From Pseudomonadota bacterium (lineage in GTDB: Bacteria; Pseudomonadota; Gammaproteobacteria; Steroidobacterales; GCA-2729495): DNA of 64,000 bases. This document shows positions 10,414 to 17,753 of the stretch, piece after piece. The position numbers were made by a program, and so were the translations under genes. The notes below the pieces were generated by a model. The model searched no databases. It was not told where the DNA came from and was given only the letters and a program-made list of their open reading frames with translations. Position 1 is the stretch's first letter. Each line of letters starts with the position of its first letter. The DNA lies in NCBI GenBank assembly GCA_963204745.1, contig CAUJHF010000056.1, positions 1 to 64,000 on the forward strand, read 5' to 3'.

Positions 10414-10438
10414 GCCCCGCCCTGCGGGGCATTTTTTT
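10414..10438 (+). terminator. Orphan intrinsic terminator upstream of the ABC-F gene
   Basis: GCCCCGC (10414-10420) pairs with GCGGGGC (10424-10430) across a three-base loop, followed by ATTTTTTT. It points towards the ABC-F gene, whose start is 120 bp downstream, and no plus-strand gene precedes it. It must end either a small RNA or an attenuated leader. Confidence 0.8.
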
Positions 10439-10558
10439 GTCATGCTGACGAGGGACAGCACGCGGGCCCTGGTGCACGGCGCCCATGCTATTTCCCCGAG
10501 TGGCGTGTAGCATCTGCCCCCCTTTAGCCCCGCATCCACCCCACAGCAGGATTCCGCC

Positions 10559-12181
10559 TTGATCACCACAGCCAATATCACCATGCAATTCGGCGCCAGG
10601 CCGCTGTTCGAGAATGTCTCGACCAAGTTCGGCGGCGGCAACCGCTATGGCCTGATCGGGGCCAATGGCTGCGGCAAGTCCACGTTCATGAAGATCCTGG
10701 GCGGCGACCTGGCGCCCACCGCGGGCAACGTGGCCCTGGATACCGGGGTGCGCCTTGGCAAGCTGCGTCAGGACCAGTTCGCCTTCGAGGAATATCCGGT
10801 ACTCGATACGGTGTTCATGGGGCATGCGGAACTCTGGGCCATCAAGCAGGAGCGGGATCGCATCTATGCCCTGCCGGAGATGAGCGAGGAAGACGGAATG
10901 CGGATCGGCGAACTTGAAACCCAGTTCGCCGAACTCGACGGCTACACCGCCGAGTCGCGCGCCAGCGAACTGCTGCGGGGTGTGGGTATTCCGGCGGAGC
11001 TGGAGACCGGCCTGATGAGCGAGGTGGCGCCCGGCTGGAAACTGCGCGTGCTGCTGGCCCAGGCGCTGTTTGGCAACCCGGACGTGCTGCTCCTCGACGA
11101 GCCCACCAACAACCTGGACATCAACTCCATCCGCTGGGTCGAGGACCTGCTCAACTCGCGCGACTGCACGATGGTGATCATCTCCCACGACCGGCACTTC
11201 CTGAACAGCGTCTGCACCCACATGGCCGACCTCGACTACGGGGAGTTGCGAATCTATCCGGGCAACTACGACCAGTACATGACGGCATCCACCGTGGCTC
11301 GCGAACAACTGCTGGCCGACAATGCGAAGAAGAAGGCCCAGATCGCCGAACTGCAGACCTTTGTCAGCCGCTTCTCGGCGAACGCTTCGAAAGCCCGGCA
11401 AGCCACGTCCCGCGCCCGGCAGATCGAGAAGATCGAACTGGCCGACGTGAAGCCCTCCAGCCGCGTAAGCCCGTTCATCCGCTTCGACCAGTCGCGGAAG
11501 CTCTACCGGCTGGCGCTGGAGGTCGAGGGGCTGACCAAGGGCTACGACGCGGAGCCGCTGTTCAGGAACCTGAACCTCAAGGTCGAGGTCGGCGAACGAA
11601 TCGCGATCATCGGCGCGAATGGCGTCGGCAAGACCACGCTGCTGAAGTGCCTCGTACAGGAACTGGAGCCGGACCAGGGCACGGTGAAGTGGTCGGAGAA
11701 CGTGGCAACCGGCTATGTTCCCCAGGACCGGGGCGATGACTTTGCCGAGGACCTCACGCTGTTCGACTGGATCCGCCAGTGGCAGCAGAAGACTGACGAT
11801 GAGCAGGCGCTGCGCGCAACGCTCGGCCGCATGCTGTTCTCCAAGGACGAGAGCCGGAAATCAGTGAAGGTGATCTCGGGTGGTGAGGAAGGCCGACTGC
11901 TGTTCGGCAAGATGATGCTGCTCAAGCCGAACGTATTGCTCATGGATGAGCCCACCAACCACCTGGACATGGAATCCATCGAGGCCCTGAACCTGGCGCT
12001 GGAGAACTATGCCGGCACGCTCATCTTCGTCAGCCACGACCGCGAATTCGTGGCCTCGCTCGCCACGCGGGTGATCGAGATGAAGACCGACGGTATCGTC
12101 GACTTCCACGGTGGGTATGAGGAATACCTGAGCAGCCAGCGCGTGGCGGAGAGCCAGCAGCCGAGGCGTGTCAGCAGATAG
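10559..12181 (+). CDS. ybiT: ABC-F ATPase, YbiT-like
   Basis: A soluble protein of 540 residues with two ABC ATPase domains joined by the arginine/lysine-rich linker (about 245-310) that marks ABC-F proteins, which bind the ribosomal E site and affect translation. Walker A motifs are GANGCGKST (about 34-42) and GANGVGKTT (about 358-366). Walker B motifs are [11 protein letters not shown] and [11 protein letters not shown], and the second signature is ISGGEEGR. The opening [11 protein letters not shown] and [10 protein letters not shown] match the YbiT subgroup closely, which supports the TTG at 10559 as start rather than the ATG 24 bp inside. There are no membrane segments. An intrinsic terminator sits 120 bp upstream. 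Confidence 0.9.
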   Translation: MITTANITMQFGARPLFENVSTKFGGGNRYGLIGANGCGKSTFMKILGGDLAPTAGNVALDTGVRLGKLRQDQFAFEEYPVLDTVFMGHAELWAIKQERDRIYALPEMSEEDGMRIGELETQFAELDGYTAESRASELLRGVGIPAELETGLMSEVAPGWKLRVLLAQALFGNPDVLLLDEPTNNLDINSIRWVEDLLNSRDCTMVIISHDRHFLNSVCTHMADLDYGELRIYPGNYDQYMTASTVAREQLLADNAKKKAQIAELQTFVSRFSANASKARQATSRARQIEKIELADVKPSSRVSPFIRFDQSRKLYRLALEVEGLTKGYDAEPLFRNLNLKVEVGERIAIIGANGVGKTTLLKCLVQELEPDQGTVKWSENVATGYVPQDRGDDFAEDLTLFDWIRQWQQKTDDEQALRATLGRMLFSKDESRKSVKVISGGEEGRLLFGKMMLLKPNVLLMDEPTNHLDMESIEALNLALENYAGTLIFVSHDREFVASLATRVIEMKTDGIVDFHGGYEEYLSSQRVAESQQPRRVSR

Positions 12182-12273
12182 GCAACGCGTGCTCAGCCGC
12201 CGTCGAGAGCAGGATTAATCCAGCCAGATGCCAGCTTCGAGCTACTCCCCCCCAGGGGCGGATACCGGGCCCT

Positions 12274-12516
12274 CTATCGGTGGTACTCACCAGAGCATTC
12301 AGGCCGATAGGTAATTTCTTCGATATGTACGCGCAATATCCTGCCACCCGGCCTGGGCCACTCGATTTCGTCCCCTTGGGACAGGCCCGGCAGCGGACTG
12401 CCCACCGGCGCAAGAATGGAAATCCTGTCGCCGGTAGCATCCAGATCCTTGGGATATACCAGCGTCAGGCAGAACTCCTCGCTCGAGGATTCAACGTTGG
12501 AACTCTTGTACCTGTA
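12274..12516 (-). pseudogene. rnk: Fragment of a nucleoside diphosphate kinase regulator (rnk-like, GreA/GreB C-terminal domain)
   Basis: Read by eye on the minus strand, this 81-codon frame encodes a GreA/GreB C-terminal fold very like Rnk: LTLVYPKDLD, then ISILAPVGSPLPGLSQGDEI, then EITYRPECSGEYH before the stop. The frame begins directly after an in-frame TGA (12517-12519) and has no ATG, GTG or TTG before the domain; the N-terminal half of Rnk is absent. It lies 23 bp downstream of the gdx stop on the same strand. I take it as a 5'-truncated relic. Expression as a fusion by readthrough cannot be excluded. Confidence 0.7.
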
Positions 12517-12539
12517 TCAAGTGACGCTCAACATCGTTT

Positions 12540-12860
12540 TCAAGTCGGCGTTGCAAGCCTCAGCCCTACAATACCAGCGATGATAAGCGCCACGCTTAGC
12601 AGGCGAGCCATATTTGCCGGTTCGCCGAACAGCACGATGCCGAGCAGCACGGTACCAACTGCACCGACACCGACCCAGACGCTATATGCCGTACCGACCG
12701 GAAGTCCCCGCATGGCAATTCCCAGTAACCAGAGACTGATCACCGCCGACAGGACTGTGCCGACAGTGGGCCACAAACGGCTGAAGCCCTCTGTGTACTT
12801 TAATCCGATAGCCCATCCGACTTCGAACAGACCTGCGAGAACCAGAATAGACCATGCCAT
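12540..12860 (-). CDS. gdx: Guanidinium exporter Gdx (SugE), SMR family
   Basis: A 106-residue, four-helix small multidrug resistance protein. Glu13 in LAGLFEVGW is the conserved ion-coupling residue. The combination [14 protein letters not shown] and [18 protein letters not shown] matches the SugE/Gdx subgroup, which exports guanidinium in exchange for protons, rather than EmrE. The ATG at 12860 has a strong ggaggaag site upstream; the longer open frame to 13031 is spacer. I saw no convincing guanidine riboswitch in the 122 bp upstream. It is downstream of and co-directional with the FAD oxidoreductase. Confidence 0.9.
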   Translation of the reverse strand: MAWSILVLAGLFEVGWAIGLKYTEGFSRLWPTVGTVLSAVISLWLLGIAMRGLPVGTAYSVWVGVGAVGTVLLGIVLFGEPANMARLLSVALIIAGIVGLRLATPT

Positions 12861-12982
12861 GCATCTTCCTCCGTCAGCTTGACCCGCCAGGACACGCGTC
12901 GACAACTCTTTCCGCTCTTTCCCGGCAGTGCCGGCGACCAGGCCAGCCCGCCGGCCTGTTCTGGACCGCCTGAACCGGGCGC

Positions 12983-14116
12983 CTAACGGTAGCGCCGCAG
13001 ATAGCGCTTCTCGAACAGGGCCTTGGCCCAATGCATCGCGCGCAATGGCGGCAGCACGCGGCCACCGCCTTCATGCCGGGTCACCAGCATGCCGCGGTCG
13101 AGCGAATCGACGATGCATACCAGCTCGCTGCGGAAGGCTTCCCGTGCCGGATTGCCGTCCAGTTCGCGCAGCAGATTGCGCGCGGCGACTTCCGCATGCA
13201 GGTCAGCCTGATGCGCCTGCTTTGGCATCCAGTCGGGCCCTGGGAAACTGCCGCCATCCCCCGCCACATACGTGCCGGCAACATTTGGCACGCGGCAGTG
13301 CGCATCGCCCTGCACGAATCCACCCGGCGAGCGCGGCAACGTGGTGTTGTCCAGCCAGGCTTGCCCGGTCAGGCCGGGCATGAACAGGATGAGATCGGCT
13401 TCGATGCGGCTGTTTTCCAGCTGCACCGCGCCCGCTTCGAAGCGCTGCGGCTTTTCGCCCAGCACGGTGTCGATGCCGCGCTTCCGCATCTGCGCCAGGA
13501 TCATTCCCACCGCGCGCTCGCCCAAACGCTGGCCCGGCTTCTGCGACGGGCTGAAGAACACCAGCCGGAATTTTTCCCGACGCCCCTGCTTGCGCAGCAA
13601 GGTGTCGATGCCGAACACGAATTCGAACACCGGCCCGCCGCGCATCGCGATGGGCTCCTTCGGGTTGGAGCCGAAGCCAAAGCACAGCGTGCCGCCGTCC
13701 AGCGCGGCCAGGCGGTCGCGGATCGCCTCACCGGCCGCGACACCTTCGCAGGGAATGATGGCGTGCTCGATGCCGGGCAGCTTGCGAATGAAGCGCGCGC
13801 CACTGGCGATGACCAGGCCGTCGTTGCGCACGTCGCCCGCATCGGTTTGCAGGGTACGGCCATCGGCAGACAGCCCGGTGGCGTGCGCGGCCTGGAAGAC
13901 GATGCGTTCGCGTTGCAGGAACCCCTTCAACGGCACCACCAGGTCCTCACGCCGACGCTTGCCTGACGGCAGCCAGATGGTGCCGGGCAGATAGTGCAGC
14001 TCCGCGGCAGGCGCAACCAGCGTCAACTCCACCTCGCGCGAGATTTTCCGCAACGTGCGCAAGGCCGTGAGCCCTGCAAAGCCGGACCCGACCACGGTGA
14101 TCTTCCTGTCATTCAT
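12983..14116 (-). CDS. FAD/NAD(P)-dependent oxidoreductase, sulfide:quinone oxidoreductase-like
   Basis: A 377-residue two-dinucleotide-binding flavoprotein of the SQR/FCSD/NDH-2 superfamily. The FAD motif is [12 protein letters not shown] near the N-terminus; LVIASGARF and [11 protein letters not shown] (the FAD-contacting segment) follow in order. Cysteines occur at [14 protein letters not shown] and near the C-terminus (ELVCIVDS), but I cannot assign them confidently to the catalytic cysteines of true SQR, so the substrate (sulfide, quinone or other) is open. The ATG at 14116 follows aggag. The gene sits 4 bp after a 28-residue ORF and downstream of trxC, which suggests a thiol or sulfur redox role. 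Confidence 0.75.
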   Translation of the reverse strand: MNDRKITVVGSGFAGLTALRTLRKISREVELTLVAPAAELHYLPGTIWLPSGKRRREDLVVPLKGFLQRERIVFQAAHATGLSADGRTLQTDAGDVRNDGLVIASGARFIRKLPGIEHAIIPCEGVAAGEAIRDRLAALDGGTLCFGFGSNPKEPIAMRGGPVFEFVFGIDTLLRKQGRREKFRLVFFSPSQKPGQRLGERAVGMILAQMRKRGIDTVLGEKPQRFEAGAVQLENSRIEADLILFMPGLTGQAWLDNTTLPRSPGGFVQGDAHCRVPNVAGTYVAGDGGSFPGPDWMPKQAHQADLHAEVAARNLLRELDGNPAREAFRSELVCIVDSLDRGMLVTRHEGGGRVLPPLRAMHWAKALFEKRYLRRYR

Positions 14117-14120
14117 GAGG

Positions 14121-14207
14121 TCACTCCTGATGGCCCGCATGGGCCTCCCGGAATTTGCCGATGGCAGCGTTGAGGTCTTCGATGAGGTCGGGAAACGACT
14201 GGCTCAC
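14121..14207 (-). CDS. Small ORF, 28 residues, between trxC and the FAD oxidoreductase
   Basis: GTG start at 14207 preceded by aaggag with 6-bp spacing; the stop lies 4 bp before the next gene. The product begins MSQSFPDLIEDLNAAIG and continues through KFREAHAGHQE, an acidic amphipathic helix. It has no recognised family. The strong ribosome site and tight fit between two genes argue for translation. It could be a tiny subunit or only a coupling leader for the oxidoreductase. Confidence 0.5.
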   Translation of the reverse strand: MSQSFPDLIEDLNAAIGKFREAHAGHQE

Positions 14208-14222
14208 GTAACGCTCCTTCGA

Positions 14223-14666
14223 TCAAAGAAATTGGCGCGTCCACCGCACGATGTCGGCAGTGCCCATGGCGCCCGACTGCCGCGCAAGTTCATGGCCCTG
14301 ACGGAACAACACCAGAGTAGGAATGCTGCGGATGCCGAAGCGGCTTCCCAACGCAGGCTGCGCTTCGGTATCCACTTTCGCCAGCCGCAGCTGTGGTTCC
14401 AGCTGCCTGGCCGCGGCCTCGAATTGCGGGGCCATCGTGCGGCACGGCCCGCACCATGGCGCCCAGAAATCCACCAGCAGCGGCAATTCCGCACGCTCGG
14501 CATGGGCGTGAAAGCCTGCGACATCCAATGCCAACGGATGCGCATCGAACAATGGTGCGGCGCATTTTCCGCACACCGGTGCTTCGCCCAGGCGCGCCTG
14601 CGGCACCCGATTCACGACATTGCAACGCGGGCAGGCAACCAGCAGTCTGTCGTTGTCTGCATTCAT
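14223..14666 (-). CDS. trxC: Thioredoxin 2
   Basis: A cytoplasmic disulfide reductase of the TrxC type, 147 residues. It has the N-terminal zinc finger (CPRC at 12-15 and CGKC at 32-35) and the thioredoxin active site WCGPC at 71-75 in VDFWAPWCGPCR, plus the cis-proline region RSIPTLVLF. Start ATG at 14666 with ggaggtga directly upstream. TrxC is typically part of the oxidative-stress response, with the zinc finger tuning redox potential. It is the first gene of a run with the 28-residue ORF and the FAD oxidoreductase. The 3' stub of an RND pump gene lies 20 bp upstream. Confidence 0.94.
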   Translation of the reverse strand: MNADNDRLLVACPRCNVVNRVPQARLGEAPVCGKCAAPLFDAHPLALDVAGFHAHAERAELPLLVDFWAPWCGPCRTMAPQFEAAARQLEPQLRLAKVDTEAQPALGSRFGIRSIPTLVLFRQGHELARQSGAMGTADIVRWTRQFL

Positions 14667-14686
14667 GGCTTCACCTCCGCCGTCGC

Positions 14687-14815
14687 CTAAATTTTCCGGA
14701 ATCGCGACACGCAATAGAGCAATGGAATCACCACCAGCGTGAGGATGGTACTCACAAGCATGCCGAAGACCAGCGAGATAACCAAGCCGTAGCGAAGTGG
14801 CTGGTGCCAGCCCCC
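14687..14815 (-). pseudogene. C-terminal remnant of an RND efflux transporter
   Basis: The last 42 codons of an AcrB/CusA-type inner-membrane pump. The final transmembrane helix reads ISLVFGMLVSTILTLVVIP, then LLYCVSRFRKI and the stop. Upstream of about 14815 the frame no longer resembles the family (helices, periplasmic loops and porter domains are all missing), so this is a stub left by a deletion. The intact gene probably stood upstream of trxC in an ancestor. Confidence 0.75.
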
Positions 14816-15183
14816 TGCAGTGGCCGATTGCCATGGTGTTTGGAGGCTGGCGCCGTGAACGGTCACATCCCGACCGCCCGTATGAATTTTCCAGGCTGGA
14901 ATTCCAATTCACCGGTGTGCGCGTCACCGTCATTGATCACGGTCTCAACCCGCTGAAACTACAACACTTGCTTGCTCATGACGGCAGCATGAAAACGCTG
15001 CCCCTCAGCGATCCGAAACGGGCTCCGTCACGAGAGCGAGGTTTACCAATCCGCCGTTTTGCTCACCGTGAGTGAGTCAAATCAGAGATCAGCAAACCCC
15101 GTGTCGCGTCCGGCCTGATTCTTTCCGGAATCCGCACACTGCTTCTACCTGCGCAATGGCTGAGAATGGCGCGTCGCACCCCG
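14816..15183. other. Non-coding stretch between the RND stub and the first guaA-tail copy
   Basis: About 370 bp without a credible gene. A 32-codon minus-strand frame at 14863-14958 contains TVINDGDAHTGELEF and GKFIRAVGM; it looks like the end of an unidentified gene but has no start and I cannot name it. The rest shows no promoter, repeat or RNA that I recognise. It appears to be decayed DNA at the edge of the accessory region. Confidence 0.45.
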
Positions 15184-15240
15184 CACTCCCACGCGATCGT
15201 CGCCGGCGGCTTGCCGGAGATGCGCGAGATGCCGTCTACG
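15184..15240 (-). repeat. guaA 3'-end copy 1 (distal attachment-site remnant)
   Basis: The first 39 bp differ from the true guaA 3' end (27937 onwards) at only two positions, sharing CGATCGTCGCCGGCGGCTTG. Then 12 bp of guaA are missing, and cgcgagatgcc continues the match. Orientation is the same as guaA. The stop codon of the next lipoprotein gene (15236-15238) falls at its edge. Interpreted as the outermost junction of material inserted downstream of guaA. Confidence 0.75.
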
Positions 15241-15919
15241 GCGAAGCCACGCAGGCAACAGGCGGCGCATCGCCCGGCAGAGAGGGATAGTAGTCATTGA
15301 CCTGGTTGGGATTCGCGGGCCCGAAAGTCTCGCCGAGCCGCGCCAGGGCCGGCACCATCTCCAGGGGTGTGCCGTCAATATCCGCATCCTGCTGGTAGGT
15401 GTTGTCGAACAGAAGGCCGCCATCGGCCTTGTTCGCGAGGCACCCGGATTCGCCGTCGGCTTCGACCGCGTCGCGCGCGAGTGTGCTCACTTCATCGTCG
15501 GTATGGTCGATGACCATGTTGCCAACATTGACGATGGTATAGCTCCGCGGTCCATCGTAGATCGTCAGGCTGTCTACAACTGCGGTCGGGCCCTCGGCGA
15601 TCATCGTGACCATCGCGCCGCCAAAGACGATGCTCCGGCGGTCACTCAACCAGTCCTTGATATGTTTGCCGTTCAGGTTCTCGTGCGGATCACCCCAGGT
15701 TTCGTACTTACCGATTTTGGCCGGGTCCAGGATCGTGACCGTGTGGGCGTCGACCTTGACGGTCCAGCAGTCTCTTGTCGTGTACAGGAGCGGCTCGCCA
15801 CCGGCCGACTCGACCATCAGGGGCTCACAGCTGGATGCAGCGGCACTGGTCGTGCTGTCGTTGTTGCAGGCACCCAGTAACAGGCTTGCGGGGACAAGCC
15901 AGGTCCATCCGATATTCAT
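15236..15919 (-). CDS. Putative lipoprotein, unknown function
   Basis: A 227-residue protein with a lipoprotein signal (PASLLLGAC, cysteine at about 18), so probably anchored in the outer or inner membrane. The mature part has several cysteines (SSCEPLM, TRDCWTV, SGCLANK, ACVASP) that may form disulfides, and short beta-rich segments (AVVDSLTIYDGP, YTIVNVGNMVIDH). I do not recognise the family. It is the first gene inside the 8.7-kb segment bounded by guaA-tail copies, and its stop abuts copy 1. No gene faces it for 240 bp upstream. Confidence 0.6.
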   Translation of the reverse strand: MNIGWTWLVPASLLLGACNNDSTTSAAASSCEPLMVESAGGEPLLYTTRDCWTVKVDAHTVTILDPAKIGKYETWGDPHENLNGKHIKDWLSDRRSIVFGGAMVTMIAEGPTAVVDSLTIYDGPRSYTIVNVGNMVIDHTDDEVSTLARDAVEADGESGCLANKADGGLLFDNTYQQDADIDGTPLEMVPALARLGETFGPANPNQVNDYYPSLPGDAPPVACVASP

Positions 15920-16161
15920 CAGGAATCCTCAAGTAACGCCATCAGACGACGTCTGGGTGCGCACAATTATTGTTTCAATACAGCTCGCACGGCAGAGTCT
16001 GGCGTTGCCGGCGTGAGCCGACAGAAAATTTCCGCTTCCGGTGCTGAGTCCCTCAGGCCGTTATCGTACCGCAACATAGCCCATGGCGAAGGCAAAATAT
16101 CTGGCCGATGAAAACTCGCCGGGTTTGACAAAACGCCGAAGCCGCGTTCGAGGGTTTCAGA

Positions 16162-17058
16162 TCAGGGCGCCTCGGCGCAGGCGTCCCGAACGCGAGCACG
16201 AAGCCAACGATGTGCCGGATCTCCATCCAGCCGCGGATGCCAGAGCAACGAAACCGCGAACTGCGGAACAGGCATTGGCAATGCGAAACTGTACATCCCG
16301 GTGAAAAGCACTCCGGTGTGCCGCTCGTGAACGGTAGCAACGAGATCCGAGGCTCTCGCCAAAGCCAATGCGGCCGAGTATCCGCCGACAGTCGTGGCGA
16401 TCTCGCGTTTCAGGCCGAGTTCTGCCAGGGCGTCGTCCACATGGCTTTTCTCATTGTCTCTGCGGGAGATATGGACGTGCGCGGCGGTGGCATATCGGGA
16501 TGGAGTGATCTTGCCCTTGCCAAGCGGATGTCCTGCCCGCACCACACCGACGTAACGATCCCGAAACAGCGCCTGCGCGCGCACCTCCGGACCAATCGCC
16601 CTGTCTACTACACCCGTTTCCAGATCAACGGATCCATCGCGCAGCGGCCCACTGGTCTTGTCCAGTTTATGCAGGAAGTGCAATCGAACACCGGGGGCTT
16701 CTCTTGAGATGAGAGCCAGGAGTCTTGCTCCGAAGTTCTCCACAAAGCCCTCACTGGCGCGAAACGTGAACGTTCGATCGAGGTGTTCGAGATCGAGTTT
16801 GTTCGCGGGACTCAATGCCGCTTCGGCGGCATGGACAAGCTGACTGACAGAATCGCGAAGTTCCATCGCCCGGGGCGATGCGACCAGACCGCGCCCTGCC
16901 CTCACCAGCAGCGGATCACCGGTCACCTCCCGAAGTCGCGCGAGTGACCGGCTCATCGCCGACGGGCTAAGCCGCAACCGCCGGGCGGCGCGGGCAACAC
17001 TACCCTCCGCGAGCAGCGCATCGAGCGTGAACAGCAGATTCAGGTCCGGTCTGGCCAT
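16162..17058 (-). CDS. LysR-family transcriptional regulator
   Basis: A 298-residue LTTR. The winged helix is at residues 1-65 (LNLLFTLDALLAEGSVARAA, LSPSAMSRSLARLRE) and the effector-binding domain follows (TFRASEGFVENF to the end). The ATG at 17058 is chosen because ggagaac lies 7 bp upstream and the protein then begins directly at the HTH; upstream in-frame ATGs extend to 17103. It is divergent from the cupin and DHA2 exporter genes, with a dyad at 17099-17115 in between, the usual geometry of a LysR regulator controlling its neighbour. The ligand is unknown. Confidence 0.88.
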   Translation of the reverse strand: MARPDLNLLFTLDALLAEGSVARAARRLRLSPSAMSRSLARLREVTGDPLLVRAGRGLVASPRAMELRDSVSQLVHAAEAALSPANKLDLEHLDRTFTFRASEGFVENFGARLLALISREAPGVRLHFLHKLDKTSGPLRDGSVDLETGVVDRAIGPEVRAQALFRDRYVGVVRAGHPLGKGKITPSRYATAAHVHISRRDNEKSHVDDALAELGLKREIATTVGGYSAALALARASDLVATVHERHTGVLFTGMYSFALPMPVPQFAVSLLWHPRLDGDPAHRWLRARVRDACAEAP

Positions 17059-17098
17059 GGCGTTCTCCACGACGCCCTGGTTCATATATGGCGTCATA

Positions 17099-17115
17099 TG
17101 CACTTATGGAGTGCA
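17099..17115. promoter_or_regulatory. LysR-type operator candidate
   Basis: TGCAC (17099-17103) and GTGCA (17111-17115) form an inverted repeat with a 7-bp spacer in the 149-bp divergent promoter region between the LysR gene and the cupin gene. Confidence 0.45.
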
Positions 17116-17207
17116 AATGGTGCGCCTTCCGCCATGTCACTTCAATCACTACTTTATCGCCCAGAAGCCTGAGCGGATCGCGTCCAGGCATTACGGGAGA
17201 AGAGCAC

Positions 17208-17753
17208 ATGGCGCGCAACACTCTTGAAGCGTCGATCGCAGGAATCAAAGCAGCGTGGGGACCGCTGGGCACTGAAGTCGTCGCTGCCTGTCAGCAGCAC
17301 CTGGAGGATCTCCTCAAAGCGCCTGTCGCAGAAGACTGGTTGTCGGCGCTGCACAGGGAGGCGCCGGCCAACAAGGAACTGTACCGGGATCCACAACACG
17401 GGTTTGTGCTGCTGGCGCACTCGGAATATGCCGGGCTCTATCGACCGCCGCATGACCACGGCAGGGGGTGGGTCATCTACGCGATCCAGCAGGGTGAAAT
17501 CGAGATGGGCACCTATGCCCGGATCGGGAACCGGGATGGCAGCACGAAGCTCGTCAAGAGAAACTCGACGGTGGTACGACCCGGCCAGGTGCAGGTCTAC
17601 CTTCCCGGAGATATTCATGACACCCGGTGCCTGACAGGGCCTGCGCTCCTGTTCCGCTTTACCGAGCGAGACCTGAAGAAGGAGGACAAAGAAGAACACC
17701 GGGTGATGAGGTTTGTGGAGCGGGACGGCGTCTGGACCGCTGGCGCGTCATGA
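17208..17753 (+). CDS. Cupin protein resembling cysteine/thiol dioxygenases
   Basis: A 181-residue single-domain cupin. His82 and His84 in PPHDHGRGW, Glu97/99 in QGEIEM and His137 in PGDIHD form the metal site expected of thiol dioxygenases, which oxidise cysteine or 3-mercaptopropionate to sulfinates with Fe(II) and O2. The substrate here is not determined, and it could be another mononuclear-iron cupin. The ATG at 17208 is favoured over 17088 because gggaga precedes it and the extra 40 residues are promoter sequence. The stop overlaps the DHA2 start (ATGA, 17750-17753), so enzyme and exporter are translationally coupled and probably under the LysR gene. Confidence 0.65.
   Translation: MARNTLEASIAGIKAAWGPLGTEVVAACQQHLEDLLKAPVAEDWLSALHREAPANKELYRDPQHGFVLLAHSEYAGLYRPPHDHGRGWVIYAIQQGEIEMGTYARIGNRDGSTKLVKRNSTVVRPGQVQVYLPGDIHDTRCLTGPALLFRFTERDLKKEDKEEHRVMRFVERDGVWTAGAS

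Larger units (their letters stand above)
9973..10558. other. Long intergenic region between the Crp/Fnr pair and the ABC-F gene
   Basis: 586 bp between divergent genes. It holds the promoter of the Crp/Fnr pair (left part), two dyads (10071-10114 and 10126-10137) and an intrinsic terminator on the plus strand (10414-10438) with no coding gene in front of it. Short open frames across it (10079-10354, 10254-10448) have no recognisable product or good start and are not called. Confidence 0.5.

Noticed and set aside
10079-10448. Short plus-strand frames in the Crp/Fnr to ABC-F gap
   Set aside because: No good start, no recognisable sequence, and the second one runs into the terminator stem.
12280-12882. 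200-codon plus-strand frame
   Set aside because: It is antisense to gdx and to the rnk-like fragment, both supported by motifs.
12861-12982. Possible guanidine riboswitch upstream of gdx
   Set aside because: I looked for the conserved ykkC, mini-ykkC and guanidine-III core motifs and saw none clearly. A covariance-model search would be decisive.
14797-15075. Plus-strand frame containing PLQWPIAMVFGG, at first sight like an RND segment in inverted orientation
   Set aside because: The likeness is confined to a dozen residues, and the minus strand holds the true RND end; probably coincidence.
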